Shown here piece after piece: positions 46,472 through 59,142 of a stretch of 64,000 nucleotides of DNA. Made by a program: the position numbers and the translations under genes. The DNA is from Misgurnus anguillicaudatus. Lineage: Eukaryota; Chordata; Actinopteri; Cypriniformes; Cobitidae. The stretch lies in assembly GCF_027580225.2 (NCBI RefSeq), contig NC_073360.2:9726501-9790500 (forward strand). The letters run 5' to 3'. The notes beneath the pieces are model-generated. The model was not told the origin of the DNA, searched no databases, and saw nothing but the letters and a program-made list of their open reading frames with translations. How positions within the stretch are numbered: the first letter of the stretch is position 1; every line of letters starts with the position of its first letter.

Positions 46472-46925
46472 AGGAACACGCCCAGATTTTGGGAATTTAG
46501 TTTATTCACCGTATCCCCCAGAGTTAGATAAGTCCATACATACCTTATTCATCTCCGTGCGTGCTGTAACACTGTCTGACGGAGCCCCCGCTAGCTTAGC
46601 TTAGCACAAAGTCTAGAAGTGAATGGCTCCAGCTAGCAAACTGCTCCTAATAAGTGACAAAATAACGCAAACATTTTTCTATTTATGTGTTGTGATTTGT
46701 ATAGTCACACCGTGTACAAATAACAAAGTGATATGAGACACAGCCATCTTTTAACAGTATACATACTGGGAACTATATTCTCAGAAGACGAAACACTGAT
46801 ACTTGGGTGGAGTGATTTGCTCGCAGCACCTGAGAAGCCCCCTGGTGAGGAGCAGAGAGTTCGGTCAGAGAATATAGACCTATTATATAGATATTATAGG
46901 AGAAGGCGTAATAGGGAATGTTGAG
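46472..46925 (+). mobile_element. TTAA-bounded repeat, right end absent
   Basis: It follows TTAA at 46,468-46,471 with aggaacacgcccagattttg and has the same plan as the fold-back family (ctagcttagcttagcacaaa, gtgaatggctcc, gggaactatattctcagaag) but a different sequence. It is probably half of a fold-back element. An ORF at 46,733 lies within it. Confidence 0.5.
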
Positions 46926-46994
46926 GTAAGAATCTCATTACCAACAATATTACTATTTAATGCTAGTTATTGCCTAATATTATGTGATATTGTA

Positions 46995-47714
46995 CAGGGT
47001 ACCCACACCTTAGTTAACTTCAAATTCAAGGACCTTTTTAAGGACTCTCCAGGTCTAATACCCTCAAATTCAAGGACTAAATGTGGGGACACATTTTAAG
47101 TGAGAGCAAGGTTACATCGTGTTCCCTTTTAAAATACATTGTTACAGTTCCCTTTTCGAGTGCGTCACTGTGGTGAAACTTTGGGGACGCCTCCAGGGGT
47201 CGGCATATGTATATCAAATTCAACCAATGGTGAGGCTTAACGACAAAGACAGGGTGACGCAGGAGCCAGGAAGTATATCGCTATCTGAAATATTGCCAAA
47301 GATGGCGTTACAGGGACGCAGGAAGTATGGCAAGGGAGACGCAGCGTCTCGTTCCCTTCTCAGGGAACAACAGTTACATACTTAACCCGAGACGTTTTCA
47401 TGTGTCAAACACAACTATACAAAAAAGCATTTTGGTATGAATCAAGATTCGCACACAGAAGATATAAGCATTTAAAGCAAACAGTTTAGCACGTGTGCTT
47501 AAAAAGTCTAGAATTTTTATGATATTATCCTACACTACACAGGGAATAATATGGATTATTTTCCAGAAAACTTGCACAAAATAGATTCAAGCACTTTCAA
47601 TGACCCGTATCTATGTATGTATATTTTTAAAAACTTCCCAGGGCCTTGAATTTTTTTTATTGTTTCCACAGATTCACAAACTTTCAAGGATTTCAAGGAC
47701 CCGTGAGAACCCTG
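46995..47714. mobile_element. CAGGGT-ended element with a nested second repeat
   Basis: The outer ends cagggtacccacacc and ggacccgtgagaaccctg are partly inverse, and aaattcaaggacc-type words repeat near both ends. Inside, 47,113-47,400 is a separate repeat with gagtgcgtcactgtggtgaa, ttggggacgcctccaggggt and gttacatacttaacccgaga, a common cyprinid family. The flanking duplication is imperfect (atattgta against attgtaaa). Confidence 0.65.
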
Positions 47715-47764
47715 ATTGTAAATTGTCTGAAGTAAGACGTTAATAGATCAGTTAATAGATGCGT

Positions 47765-47912
47765 TCGACATTATGCGGCGCTGCAAGAAGCAAAGGTGGA
47801 TGATGTAAGGGTACCCCGGGAGTGTTTTGAGAAATTATACGGTCTTATTTCGCATCGCTCTAATCGCGGTACTTTGATGTCATCTGTCTGTCAGTTCTTG
47901 CGGCACCACATG
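47765..47912. repeat. Inverted repeat GCGGCGC, related to 63,548-63,681
   Basis: tgcggcgctgcaagaagca at the left is approximately inverted as cagttcttgcggcacca at the right. The right arm tcgcggtactttgatgtcat is shared with 63,635-63,655. Confidence 0.65.
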
Positions 47913-49531
47913 AAGTTTAACTTCATTAATGACTTAATAATCACTTCATTATCTCTTTAAATTCAACACTGATTCAGAAAAGTGTCTATATCTTCACCAG
48001 TCTCTTATTCTCACTTCACAAGCAAGAGAAATGCAAATGTAGTTTAGTTGAGGACAGATTTATCTGATCATTCAGTGTCAGTGTAAGAGATAGAGAGACA
48101 GAGAGAGATAGTGGGGGGATGTGAAGGACTCATGACTTCATTCCCAAGAGTCTAATCAAAGATTTGAACACCTAATTGCTGTCAAGTCAGCACATGCCAC
48201 TTGTTTCGATCTTCCTCTACTGTTCAAAAGCTTTTCCAAACCCATGCATCATCGCTCAACTAAAAGAAATGACAACACAACCTGTAGCTAGTGCCCTGGT
48301 CAGTCATTCCTGTAGCTCAACATAAGCGCTAAAGGTTTGATCTCACATACCTATAAAATGTTTGGGATGAAGGCGTCTGCCGCATAAGTCAAACTCCTAT
48401 GCAAAAGTGTAAATTATTAAAATTAACAAACCGTAAAGAATGTAATATTTCATCAGAGACTTCTTGAATTCACAAGGCTCAGAATTAAAATTGTATGGAT
48501 GACACCTGAAAATGGTCTCCATTAGGTCGATGCCAGGGAGATCCATTAGAGCAGAGAGTACAGTAAATGACTCAGGGAATCTCATTAGATGTGTATACTT
48601 GGCACATTGTTGAAGTGGTGGACAGTAGCTCAATAAAGTAGAGACATATTTTACAGTAGCTTGAAAGTACCCTTGATGCTTTTCCAAAAGTGTAGCTTTT
48701 CCAGTAATGATTTACTTTTTGAAATGAGTGATATTACAGCCAAAAAAACATTGCTTTTCCAAAAAGATCCTCTGTTGCTCATACTGTAGGTAGCTCATAT
48801 ACTCCATTTTTGATTGCATGGTTCAATAAAACATCCTTAAAGCCTTTCTAATTCACAAAAGATACTAGTGAAAAAAGTGCTTTCATGCAAATGCCAACCT
48901 TATTATGAAAAGTAAAGTTTTTAACCCTACTGATATCTCAGAAAAACAGATGGTTCAATATATTGGTAATAATGGCATTTTCATTCATAAAGTTTTGACT
49001 TAAAATGTCACATCCATAATGCTGGAATTGCTCCTGACTGAATGGCATTGCAGTGAAGAACATTGTTAAGCATCTTTGTCTTTAAGAGTATTTTCTCACT
49101 TATTTGAGATGTCTACTCCAGAAAATGCCGTGTCGTTTCATCTCATGGTTGGTCAAAATTTGCTGCTGTCAGGTAATCACAGACTTCAATACGGGAGATG
49201 GTGAAGATGTGGGTTTATTGCACACAATGAATCAAACATGTAACCAAAGACTTTAAATACGTCTTTACGGGGTCTTTGCAGTATGTGTGAATGCATGCAA
49301 CGATTCTGGAAAATGATTGGAAGTGTTAATGAAACAAAAACCAAATGATTCTGAGGACATTTTCTGTAATCTCTGTGTGAAGAGGGCTAAAGATAAGGGC
49401 TAGACTATTCAAGGCTTTATTTTAAGCAATATCTTTAAATGTATGTGATAATTTGCACCTCCATGACAGAAAATGAATTCACTAAATGAATTATCTGTAT
49501 GCTAGCATCCGTTGTTGGACTATACCGTGTA
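47913..49531. other. Intergenic sequence with a SINE remnant
   Basis: Positions 48,311-48,395 hold tgtagctcaac, ggtttgatctc and aaggcgtctgccgcataa, the A-box, B-box and tail phrases of a tRNA-derived SINE with internal loss. The rest shows nothing I can name. Confidence 0.5.
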
Positions 49532-50215
49532 TACAGGTGATGGTCATATAATTAGAATATCATCAAAAAGCTGATTTTTTTCACTAATTCCATTCAAAAA
49601 GTGAAACTTGTGCATTATATTCATTCATTACACACAGACTGATATATTCCAAATGTTTATTTCTTTTAATTTTGATGATTATACAACTAAGGAAAATCCA
49701 AAATTCAGTCTCTCAGAAAATTAGAATATTACTTAAGACCAATCCAAAAAAATTATTTATAGAAATCTTGGCCAACTGATAAGTATGAACATGAAAAGTA
49801 TGAGCATATACAGCACTCAAAACTTAGTTGGGGCTCTTTTTGTCTGCATGGAGTCGATCAGTCTGTGGCACTGCTCAGGTGTTATGAGAGTCCAGGTTGC
49901 TCTGATAGTGGCCTTCAGCTCTTCTGCATTGTTGGGTCTGGTATATCACATCTTCCTCTTCACGAGTGGCTTGACACAAGGAATGCGACAGCTGAAACCC
50001 AGGTCTTGCATACGTCTGTGCGTAGTGGTTATTGAAACAGGGACTCCAGCTGCAGTCCACTCTTTGTGAATCTCCCCCACATTGTTAAATGGGATTTGTT
50101 TCGCAATCCTCTCCAGGGTGTGGTTATCCCTGTTGCTTGTACACTTTTTTTCTACCACATCTTTTCCTTCCCTTCGCCTCTCTATTAATGTGCTTGGACA
50201 CAGAGCTCTGTGAAC
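49532..50215 (-). pseudogene. Tc1-like element, internally deleted
   Basis: The left end tacaggtgatggtcatataa is a recognisable Tc1 terminus. Minus-strand translation from 50,158 gives ERIAKQIPFNNVGEIHKEW then THRRMQDLGFSCRIPCVKPL, transposase N-terminal phrases. C-terminal codons appear at about 49,830-49,950, so most of the catalytic part is missing. The right terminus is absent. Confidence 0.75.
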
Positions 50216-51365
50216 AGGAATTAGTGAACTAAATCAACCTGTATATAACTCTTGTGTGTATGTAAACAAGAGTCATAATATAAAAATCCGCTGTTCATTG
50301 CACCTTTATGAGCCACAATACAGCAAAGAGATGAGGCAGATGGAGGAACAGAAGCCCGAGGAGTAGGCCGGAGCCTGGGCTTCGGCTGAGTAGAGGAGCC
50401 CGTGGAAGACACTGCAACCATCAGCCTCTGCTGCGTAGAGAAGCCCGAACTGGCTAGAGCTTGGATGGACTAGTAGTGCCTGTACTCTCACTGTGTGCTT
50501 GCTTATAACATTTCTGCATCAGATCAGGATATGAACGTTTATTCGGTGAATGTTTCCGGGCACTTTGCGCGTATTTATTTCAAAGACGTGTTTCGGCTTA
50601 CGAGCACAGAGCTGAGGCAGCGCGTCTGTGGAGATATTGTGCAGGGAACGCGTTTGTGTGCAGGATGCAGGGATAAATGAACGTCTGACTATAAAGTGAG
50701 TGTTTCTATTTTCTGTGTTATACTAAGGTGCCATTTATGTACACAATAGCATATCTGAGCTGTATTTTATATGTCTATATTGTGAAAGCAATGAGGCTGA
50801 TATTACACAGATGTAATTACAGTAAACAAGAGACAAAAAGAAAATTGGTAAAACTAAATAAACATTTAAAATGCATACCCTTTTTAAGTACTTGAAAAGA
50901 CATTTGTACTGCAGATCTGACACCTCACGTTACTGTCTGAATAAGACTTTGCTACACACCAGACCACAATGTAACATCACGTTTAAAAGTAAATCATGAT
51001 TGGTGTCTGTCAGACACAGTGGTGGCTATTTTCTTTGTTTTACATTTATGTACATAATAGCATATCTGAGCCGTGTTCCGATTAATGGGAGTGGCTTGCA
51101 GAGCTGTGAATTGTGGTGCATAGTGGGAGTTGTAGTTTTCCATAAAAATGTGCTCTAAAGTCACGTTCTGTCTTTTCTCTGTCAAATAGGCACAAAATTC
51201 AAAATTTATGTTATATTTCGATTACAAATATGACACACTTTCAATAAAGATTAATGTTTCTATCGATGAAATGGCCCTTTAATGCAGAAGCTATAACATG
51301 AACTAACAATAACTAATACTTTTACAGCATTTATTCATCTTAGTTTATGTTAATATCATATTTGG
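50216..51365. other. Intergenic sequence with a short direct duplication
   Basis: The phrase catttatgtacacaatagca (50,731) recurs as catttatgtacataatagca (51,044), each continuing tatctgagc. Positions 51,294-51,365 are a fragment of the same fish repeat seen at 26,499. An ORF at 50,495-50,680 has no recognised domain. Confidence 0.4.
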
Positions 51366-51780
51366 CTTTACTAAGTTCAAAAATGGTCCAGAGACGGTTT
51401 TAAATGTCTATTTACAACCATAGGATTCGTCCCCAAAATGAAAGTCTAGTATTACAATATTTGAAAGGGTCATGAATATTAATGATGAGCTCTGTAGCTC
51501 TGTTTGTGTGCAAACAGATCTTGTATTAGATGAAGATACAGATTTTGAGGAATAATCAATTGTTTGGAGACTGTTAATGGACGATTCTGAGTGGTAATTT
51601 TGTGTGTTTTTTTCAGTATGGACCTGCAGAACTTAACTATAACATCAAAGGTAGAACATCAGCCAAAATGCTAGCATATAGCGCTAACACAACAGTCGCA
51701 ACTGTGTTTTTATTATTGTAAGAACGTTGCAATTAATTTAATGTTGGGGCCTACATCTCGACTGTAACATCACAGTTGTG
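51366..51780 (+). repeat. Dispersed repeat, copy 2 of 5063-5470
   Basis: Same order of blocks as copy 1, with an extra segment near 51,590-51,650. Confidence 0.65.
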
Positions 51781-51886
51781 TTACGTTGACATTGGCCTCT
51801 TTTCCAGCAGTCTTTTGCATGCACAAGGTTTTCATATGAAAGGGAAAACAGGCTCACGATATGTCATTACCCCATACAAAACTCTT

Positions 51887-52244
51887 AAGGGGATCGCACA
51901 CCGGCCGCGCAGCTCAGCGCCGCGCAGCGCCGTTCTAAAAAAATCAAACACATTGCTTTATATGAGTGTACGCACACCGGCGCCGCCAGGTGGCGCCTTT
52001 CCGTGCCGCCCAACTGTAACTCAGGAAGTTGTTCAAATCCCTGTCGCGCCACACACATAGTTTAACATTAAATAACATCATATTTGTCCCAAATCATTAA
52101 GGATTAACATTTGCTGCTAACGTATATTTTACATTTTGAATTAGACGCTATCTGACGATGCTCGCGCTATTTAATGTGCACTTCCGGTTTACAATACCTC
52201 CAAGTTCTCCTAGACGCGACGCGGCGCTGGTGTGCGATCCCCTT
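51887..52244. mobile_element. MITE with perfect 16 bp ends
   Basis: aaggggatcgcacacc at the left is exactly inverted at the right (ggtgtgcgatcccctt). It has a GC-rich sub-terminal region with gccgcgcagcgccg and gcgacgcggcgctgg. It is 358 bp and non-coding. ORFs crossing it are incidental. Confidence 0.85.
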
Positions 52245-53934
52245 TATTATTCTTCTATGTCTATGTAAATACACTTTTCCATTCTGCGGTACCTTTAATG
52301 TGTTTCGCTTTAATGTGTTTCCACACAGTGTTGATTTTTTCTTTAACACACAGGTAACCCACAGGTTCATATTTCATATTTAAGTATTTAGTAGAAGCTT
52401 TTATTCAAAGGGGCTTACAAAAATCGATTCATTCTCCGAGGCTAATATAATAATCTGAGAAGTGCCATAAGAAAGTTTCAACAATTGTTGCTAGAGAAAG
52501 AAAAGATAAAGAGCGCTTACAGTGTAAACATTTGTTCCAGTGAAGTGTTCACAAAAGATAAGTTTTCTAACGGTTTCTTGAATATTACGATGGACATGGC
52601 TGATCAGATAAAAGTGTGTCCCACCAGTGATAAACAATGAAGGTAAATAAACGGGACAGATTGTGTGGCCTTTTGTGTTTATACCAAGTGTTCTGAATCA
52701 GACATAAACGTGTATGAGGTATGAGGTTTACCTTATTGTTTTCAAAAATGTGATTCACTAGTTTGCACAAATTTCAGCTATCATTTAATGGATTTAAGCT
52801 AATGACAGAATTAAAGCGTCGACGAAGACCCCCATCACCACTTACAATTCCATCTATGTGAAACTATTACAGATTAATAGACACTCATGCAACGACAAAA
52901 TGATGCATTCTGCATGAATACATTCCCAGGAGACCACAAGTTACTCATTTCAAACTTGGTTAAACATCTCCAAAATCCACCTCACTATAATGAGCTACAG
53001 TAAACTGGTAACAATGCAGCAGATATGACGGTAATCCACATAATACACTGGTGGGAGGTTTGATTCAGTCTCTTAGCTCTGATAATGACTCTACTTGAGA
53101 TCTGTGCTAAAGTTGTAAACTACTATAACAACAACACACTTCAGTGATACCAGCGGGAGTTGGTTTCGCTTCAGAACGACAAGTCTGAGCAGGACACCCT
53201 GTTCCTCTTGGGATGTACTGGGAGTGATACGATCTCGACACGAGCTGCATCTGTGACCAGGTTAAGCAAATAGCTTAAGGGTTTATTGGGTGGTTTTATA
53301 AAAAAACTGCACTTGATAGAAGTCCCTTTAAAAGTTCTTTAAAGAATAATACAGCCAAAAATTGCAAAAGCAAACACTTATTTCCATGTCATTTAACATT
53401 AAGTTGGAGAGATTTTTATTTATGTTTGATGACAGTTTTTAAATTTATTTTTTTGCTTTTTACAGACCAAACGATCAATCTGCATTCATTTTCTATACTT
53501 TCTTCAAACATTTAGTTTTTAAGGTGTGATGAATTGTGAAATTGTGTAACCTTTGATTACAAAACAGTGGAAAAATTCCACCCCTCATTTTTCACTAAAT
53601 ATTTAGTTTCACGTTTGGAAATGCGTCACATTACACAATTAAACTCAACCAATTTCATGTTATATGCAGATTCAGTTCTAGTAAACCGGACTAATCTGTT
53701 GCTTAATACTGTACATGTCACCACCAATCTGAGATTCATCAGTTGTGAAATGGTAGTGGAGATTCCCAAACATTTAATCCTACATCATAAGGTCATTTGA
53801 CGAAGTCTATAATCTAAATTATGAGTCAGCATCTCAATTACATAAAATATAAGGTATTTGTAGGTTGTAGAGGCTGAGAGAAAGTTACTAGTTTATTAAA
53901 TGAATAGCTATAGTGAGTATGTGTTCTTAAATGC
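52245..53934. other. Intergenic sequence with a SINE tail fragment
   Basis: Positions 52,386-52,425 (agaagcttttattcaaaggg) look like the reversed tail of a tRNA-derived SINE. The remainder holds no feature I can name. Confidence 0.4.
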
Positions 53935-54540
53935 AGAGTTTTTTAAATGGGTCCCGGGACCCCTAGGGGCTTCCTTTAAATAATTGTTTACATTTCTACA
54001 GCATACTGTATATTACAGTATTTTGTTCACAACAGTGCTCATTATCTCTTTCACTGAAATTTGTAAGGTAGTATTCCCTGTAAAGTTATGAAATAAGAGT
54101 GCTGCACTGTAAAAACATTTTAAATTAAAATGTCTGAAAAAATGTCTTTATAAAACCACACTCACTATTTATCTAACATTTTAAATGTGTTTATTTTACA
54201 TTAAAATATATGTGACACAATCTGTGGAAACCCAGCTATAGTCATTGTTTTGTGATTTTTATTGTTATATATTAGCATATGTCGTTTTTTACGTTCTGTA
54301 TAAAATAAAGAATAAAGAAAATATAAGCTTGGTATCTTTAATATTGACTGAGTGAGGTCATGTCAATTACTGAAATTAAACTTTAATGCTCCAAATCTCA
54401 TTATTAGATTATGAGACTTTAGACTGGACATCACAGACTGGGTCACAATATTTAAAGACATATTTTAGGAAGGATGATATCTCATAAAAAGTTAATCATA
54501 TTTGGGGGTCCTTGGCATCATAAGGTTTAAAGGAACCATT
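53935..54540. repeat. Worn MITE with GGGTCCCGGGACCCC
   Basis: The left phrase gggtcccgggacccctaggg and right phrase ggggtccttggcatc resemble the two ends of a common fish element, separated by AT-rich sequence. No target duplication seen. Confidence 0.4.
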
Positions 54541-54709
54541 TTTTCTATAAAAATCTTTTATAGGTAATACCTATGAATTACACCCAATGAATTTATCAAT
54601 TAAACCCAAGTAATTTTAAGGAAATATTATTGTTTCAATGACAGATAATGTAAATACATAAAATACTGTATTACAAAAAAAATAAAAAAATAAAATCTCA
54701 CAATACATG

Positions 54710-55694
54710 GCCCAGGTCATCCTCTCCATAATACAGTGCAGTCACCCTGTCCCATGTGCAGAAAAACACCCCCAAAGCATGATGCTACCACCCCCATGCT
54801 TCATTCTTCTTCCTCCAAACACGTTTAGTGGAATTATGACCAAAAAGTTCTATTTTGGATTATTCTAACCACATGACTTTCTCCCATGACTCCTCTGGAT
54901 CATTCAAATGGTCATTGGCAAACTTAAGACGGGCCTGGACATGTGCTGGTTTAAGCAGGGGAAACTTCAGTGCCATGCAAGATTTTAAACCATGACGTCT
55001 TAGTGTATTACCAACAGTAACCTTGGAAACGGTGGTCCCAGCTCTTTTCAGGTCATTGACCAGCTCCTCCCGTGTAGTTCTGGGCTGATTTCTCACCTTT
55101 TTTTAGGATCATTGAGACCCCACGAGGTGAGATCTTGCATGAAGCCCCAGTCCCAGGAAGATTGACAGTCATGTTTAGCTTCTTCCATTTTTTAATGATT
55201 GCTCCAACAGTGGACCTTTTTTCACCAAGCTGCTTGGCAATTTCCCCGTAGCCCTTTCCAGCCTTGTGGAGGTGTACAATTTTGTCTCTAGTGGTTTTGG
55301 ACAGCTCTTTGGTCTTGGCCATGTTAGTAGTTGGATTCTTACTGATTGTATGGGGTGGACAGGTGTCTTTATGCAGCTAATGACCTTAAACATGTGCATC
55401 TAATTTGGGATAATAAATGGAGTGGAGGTGGACATTTTAAAGGAAGACTAACAGGTCTTTGAGGGTCAGAATTCTAGCTGATAAACAGGTGTTCAAATAC
55501 TTATTTGCAGCTGTATCATACAAATAAATAGTTTAAAAAAATCATATATTGTGATTTCTGGATTTTTTTTTAGATTATGTCTCTCACAGTGAACATGCAC
55601 CTACGATAATAACTTCAGACCATGATTCCATGATTTCTAATTGGGAGAACTTGCAAAATAGCAGGGTGTTCAAATACTTATTTTCCTTACTGTA
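54710..55694 (-). pseudogene. Tc1-like transposon with broken transposase
   Basis: The right end ttattttccttactgta is a Tc1 terminus, and the internal phrase gtgttcaaatacttatttgc belongs to the same inverted repeat. The minus-strand gene starts [20 protein letters not shown] (ATG at 55,320-55,322) with a helix-turn-helix, shifts frame near 55,100, and continues [19 protein letters not shown] through WEKVMWLE, where a stop follows (54,860) just at the first catalytic region. About 150 further bases match the family before the copy is cut at 54,710, so most of the catalytic domain is absent. Confidence 0.88.
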
Positions 55695-56523
55695 AATGAT
55701 TTCTTTAAACACTGTTTATAGGATCTTGTACAGTACCATTTTTATAAAAAGTGTCAATATCCCTTTAAAACACTTATTCTCTCAAGTTTTAATTGGTTGC
55801 TTGTTCTTAATGAGAGTTTGGTCTTGGTTTGCTTCTGGAGGTCTGCGCTCCTTTCACTCCACAGTAATTTGATTTTCACAGAAAAAGCATCTGTTCAAAC
55901 GGCAAGTAATTCTCTGAGTCGTGAGAGCAATTATGCAATCAGTGGCGTTCGGTTCTCATATCGTGACAGCAGATGAGATCTGAGCAGTCACATGCTGGAC
56001 CATCTGATCAACAGTTTCTATAACGACCAGCAAGCAGGTCTAAATGTGAATCTGGAACCATTTCTATTGGTCGCTTTCAAAATGACTCATAGCTCTTCAG
56101 TATGAACACACGATTTTTACTGCTGCCATCCCATTGGAAAGATGATTACAAAATAAGATCTCACTAATGCCTCAATTGTTTCTCTTAGAAGAGAAATGAA
56201 ATTGAAAGCAAACGAGTCTCTTGCTTTATAAGTGTTTATACCTAAAAGTTTCCAGTAATACATAATTCAGAGTTTTAAACATGAATATTCATTATGAATA
56301 TTTCTCATTTCTATCTCAAGGCCAAACTATCTGAGCATTAGTTTAATAGCTCTGTATTCTTGCTGTATAGTTGAGTGATTTGAGTGTACTTAAATTTTTT
56401 ATTATAAGAATTTGAAAATAATCAACTCACACATTCAAGTTGATTTAAATATTTTTGTTGCGTACACTGCTGTCTGACAAAACTTTTGCGATTTTAAAGT
56501 CCTTTATTAGTTGATTATTTAAA
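55695..56523. other. Intergenic sequence
   Basis: The block 55,800-56,090 is non-repetitive to the eye and could be conserved non-coding DNA. No evidence beyond that. Confidence 0.3.
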
Positions 56524-57185
56524 TAGTTTGGTTCCAAAATGCAATAAATTCATTTTGACTAATTTGGGTACAAATGTCTTTTCTATACCAAGAAAGTGAC
56601 AAGATGAAAACCACTATTTTCTGTTATTTTCATTGACTTTGAGTAAAATAATGTAAAGTTTTTCATAAGATCCTCTGGGGTCAATGTGTTAGCATGACAG
56701 AAGCTTCGTGCTGTTGTGTGAGAACAAGCAACAGCCAGCATTTTTCCTTCGCCCGAGTGCCTCTCACGTAAATTATTCGATTTTGATGGCTTTCGTCTCT
56801 TCTCTGCAACAAAAAATCCGCACATGTTTATCAATGCCATCAAAATTACTATTTTGTTTCTGTTTGTTTGTTGATCACGAAGTACAAAGTAGATGAGGAA
56901 AACTAGGATTCTGTGTGTATTCAACACGACACCATTATTGTTTATAATGCGTGGAATGGTGCGCTGTGATTGGTTAAATGGATTTATTGCATTCTGCAGA
57001 GAAGGAGGACTGGCGTTTGTTGCGGGTTGGAAAAAAAGAGAGAAAAGATGACAGAATAACATGGCGGATATTGGATTTTGGGTAAAATGTATAATTAGCT
57101 TTTTAATACTGACCTGATACAATATTGATTTTGGTGGTAAAAAAAAATTTTTGAAAGCTGTTTATCATGTTTTGGAACCAAACTC
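56524..57185. mobile_element. GTTTGGTTCC element, copy 2 (662 bp)
   Basis: Left agtttggttccaaaatgcaa and right tgttttggaaccaaactct are inverted ends. Inner blocks match the nested copy at 14,916-16,995 in inverse orientation, for example gatcctctggggtcaatgtg (56,671) against 16,480-16,495, and gaaaagatgacagaataaca (57,043) against 16,130-16,155. This is a deletion derivative. An antisense ORF at 56,583-57,122 shows no domain. Confidence 0.8.
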
Positions 57186-57202
57186 TTTATTTTATTACTT
57201 AA

Positions 57203-57676
57203 CTCTTTCCCCGCCATTGATGAGTTATCTCGTCAATTAAGAAAAAACGCTTCCCTGCCAATGACAAGAATTTCCGGCTTTCCGCAACACTGCCATCATC
57301 CACCAACTTTTACAACACGGAAGTAGCGCCTCACGTGAAAGAGAAAGAACTCCGTGTATGTTTCAAAGATCACTCTGCATCTGATCTCTATCAAAAGTCC
57401 TTCACAAAAATTTAATTATCTCAGCTTTTTGCTCAAAAATTGATGTGTTTGAATAAACCTTCCCATATTTGAGAGGTGATAAAAGAGAACTGATGAAGGC
57501 AGGATGAAACGGTTTTTTTTTGTTTGAAAGCAGAGGGTCTGTTCTTTCATTTAATACATAGTAAGTTTATATATTTAAAGAAGAACATTTTCTGTAAGGC
57601 ATTAAACTTTGTGAAAATCATGAAAAATGCTGATGTTGGCTGGCAACATTTTTTAAAAACGCTGGCGGCGAAAGAG
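57203..57676 (-). mobile_element. TTAA MITE family A, copy 3
   Basis: 474 bp between TTAA at 57,199-57,202 and 57,677-57,680, inverted relative to copies 2 and 4. Ends ctctttccccgcca and ggcggcgaaagag. Confidence 0.88.
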
Positions 57677-57706
57677 TTAAAACTCAAACTTGAATTTTAC
57701 TCCACA

Positions 57707-59142
57707 ATTGGGTGGGGTGCGCTGCCTATATTTTTGGTCTGCACAAATTAAACATATGTTAAGCTGGTTTCTTAACAGACCTGACTCTCGCTGGACTGGG
57801 ATTGAATATTCAAGATGCTTTCCTAGATTGTTATGCTCATTGCCATTTATTCATAATATACAAAAAATTGAATCTCTGACTAATTTCACTGTGTCAAATA
57901 CTCTTTTGGTGTGGAAGGATATTAAGAAATATTTAGGTATCCCAAATAATATATCTCTTAAGTCTCCTATTGCACTCAATCCTGATCTCCCCCCAACCAT
58001 ACAAAATATTGGTCTTTTGTCCTGGAGGCTGAGAGGAATGTCTGAGTTTGGCCATTTATTTGATAATGGTCAAATGAGGTCATTTCAGTCATTAAGGCAG
58101 GAATTCAACCTGCCCAGCAATGATTTTTATACATTTCTTCAATTACGGCATTTTTATCTAAAGAAGGTAATATACGATTTGATCTTACTGAAGTGGAAAA
58201 ACAGCTTCTCTCTTCATTTACTCTTAAGAGTAAGATCTCTGAGTTATGTTTTGCTGTCCAATATTGGTCCTTCAACGTTTGACGTTCTGAGGGTGATATG
58301 GGAAAAGGACTTGGGTTCAGAATTTAGTAATGAGGAGTGGTTATCTGTTTGTACATGTGTTTTCCCCAAAGGTGTCTCAATATCGGCCCACGAACAACAT
58401 TTTAAACTTATCCACAGAACTTATCTAACTCCAGTTCGACTTCATAAAATATTCCCCAACTCTTCCCAATTATGTTTCAAGTGTAAGACAGACATTGGCA
58501 CAGTGATGCATGTGTTCTGGGATTGTGTTAAAATCAAAAGATACTGGAAAGAGATTCATAAGATTATTCAGAAGAGTATTGGAAAGACTTTTGTGTGTTC
58601 TCCAATTGTTTATCTTAAGCTGGTCTGTGCCTTAACTGTGACGAAGAAAGTGTACTGAACTTTTGTATATATTTGGCGAAAAAATGTATATTATTATTAT
58701 TATGGTCAACTCCTCAGATCCCCTCAGTCAATATGTGGATAAGTCAAGCTGCCACTCTTTTACCTCTCGAAAAACTAACCTATGATCTGCATCAAAGATC
58801 AGATGCTTTTTGGTGAACTTGGTCGTCTTTGTGGAACTTTCTGGAAGCTGTTCAGTGACTGATATTTCCTTTTATTTTTATTTTTTTGTCTATAAAATGG
58901 CCCTGTTAGTTACTTTGATATGCCCTGTTTTATTATTTTTCTTTTTATTATTAGTTCTTCTTATTATATTATTTTGGGATTCTATATTCAATTGTAAGGT
59001 GATGTGGCTGTGTGTATGACAATGAGATACCGGTACCACTGTGTTGTGTTATTGTTACAAAAAACAATTCTGAAAGCGCCACTTAACTTACTATAGAAAA
59101 TCATGCTTAAATAAAATAAAATAAGTTTCTAATAAAAAAAAA
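57707..59142 (+). pseudogene. 5'-truncated L1-like LINE, ORF2 C-terminal part
   Basis: A 322-codon frame (57,690-58,658) encodes the C-terminal part of a LINE ORF2: the phrase ILSWRLRGMSEFGHL-like, then HRTYLTPVRLHKIF, then the zinc knuckle CFKC…H…WDC (from 58,472), followed by IKRYWKEI. This order is characteristic of L1/Tx1-group elements. After a stop at 58,658 the remaining C-terminal phrase reappears in another frame (near 58,720-58,850). The element ends in an A-rich tail. gaatttta/tttaactccaca repeats flank it at 57,692-57,706 and 59,143-59,157 with one mismatch in 15, a target-site duplication. It is a dead retrocopy, not a host gene. Confidence 0.88.

Noticed and set aside
50495..50680. 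61-codon frame as a small host exon
   Set aside because: No conserved motif and no good flanking splice signals; cannot be distinguished from chance.
56583..57122. 179-codon minus-strand frame
   Set aside because: It lies wholly within the GTTTGGTTCC element copy 2; the corresponding region of the larger copy is not open and shows no transposase motif.
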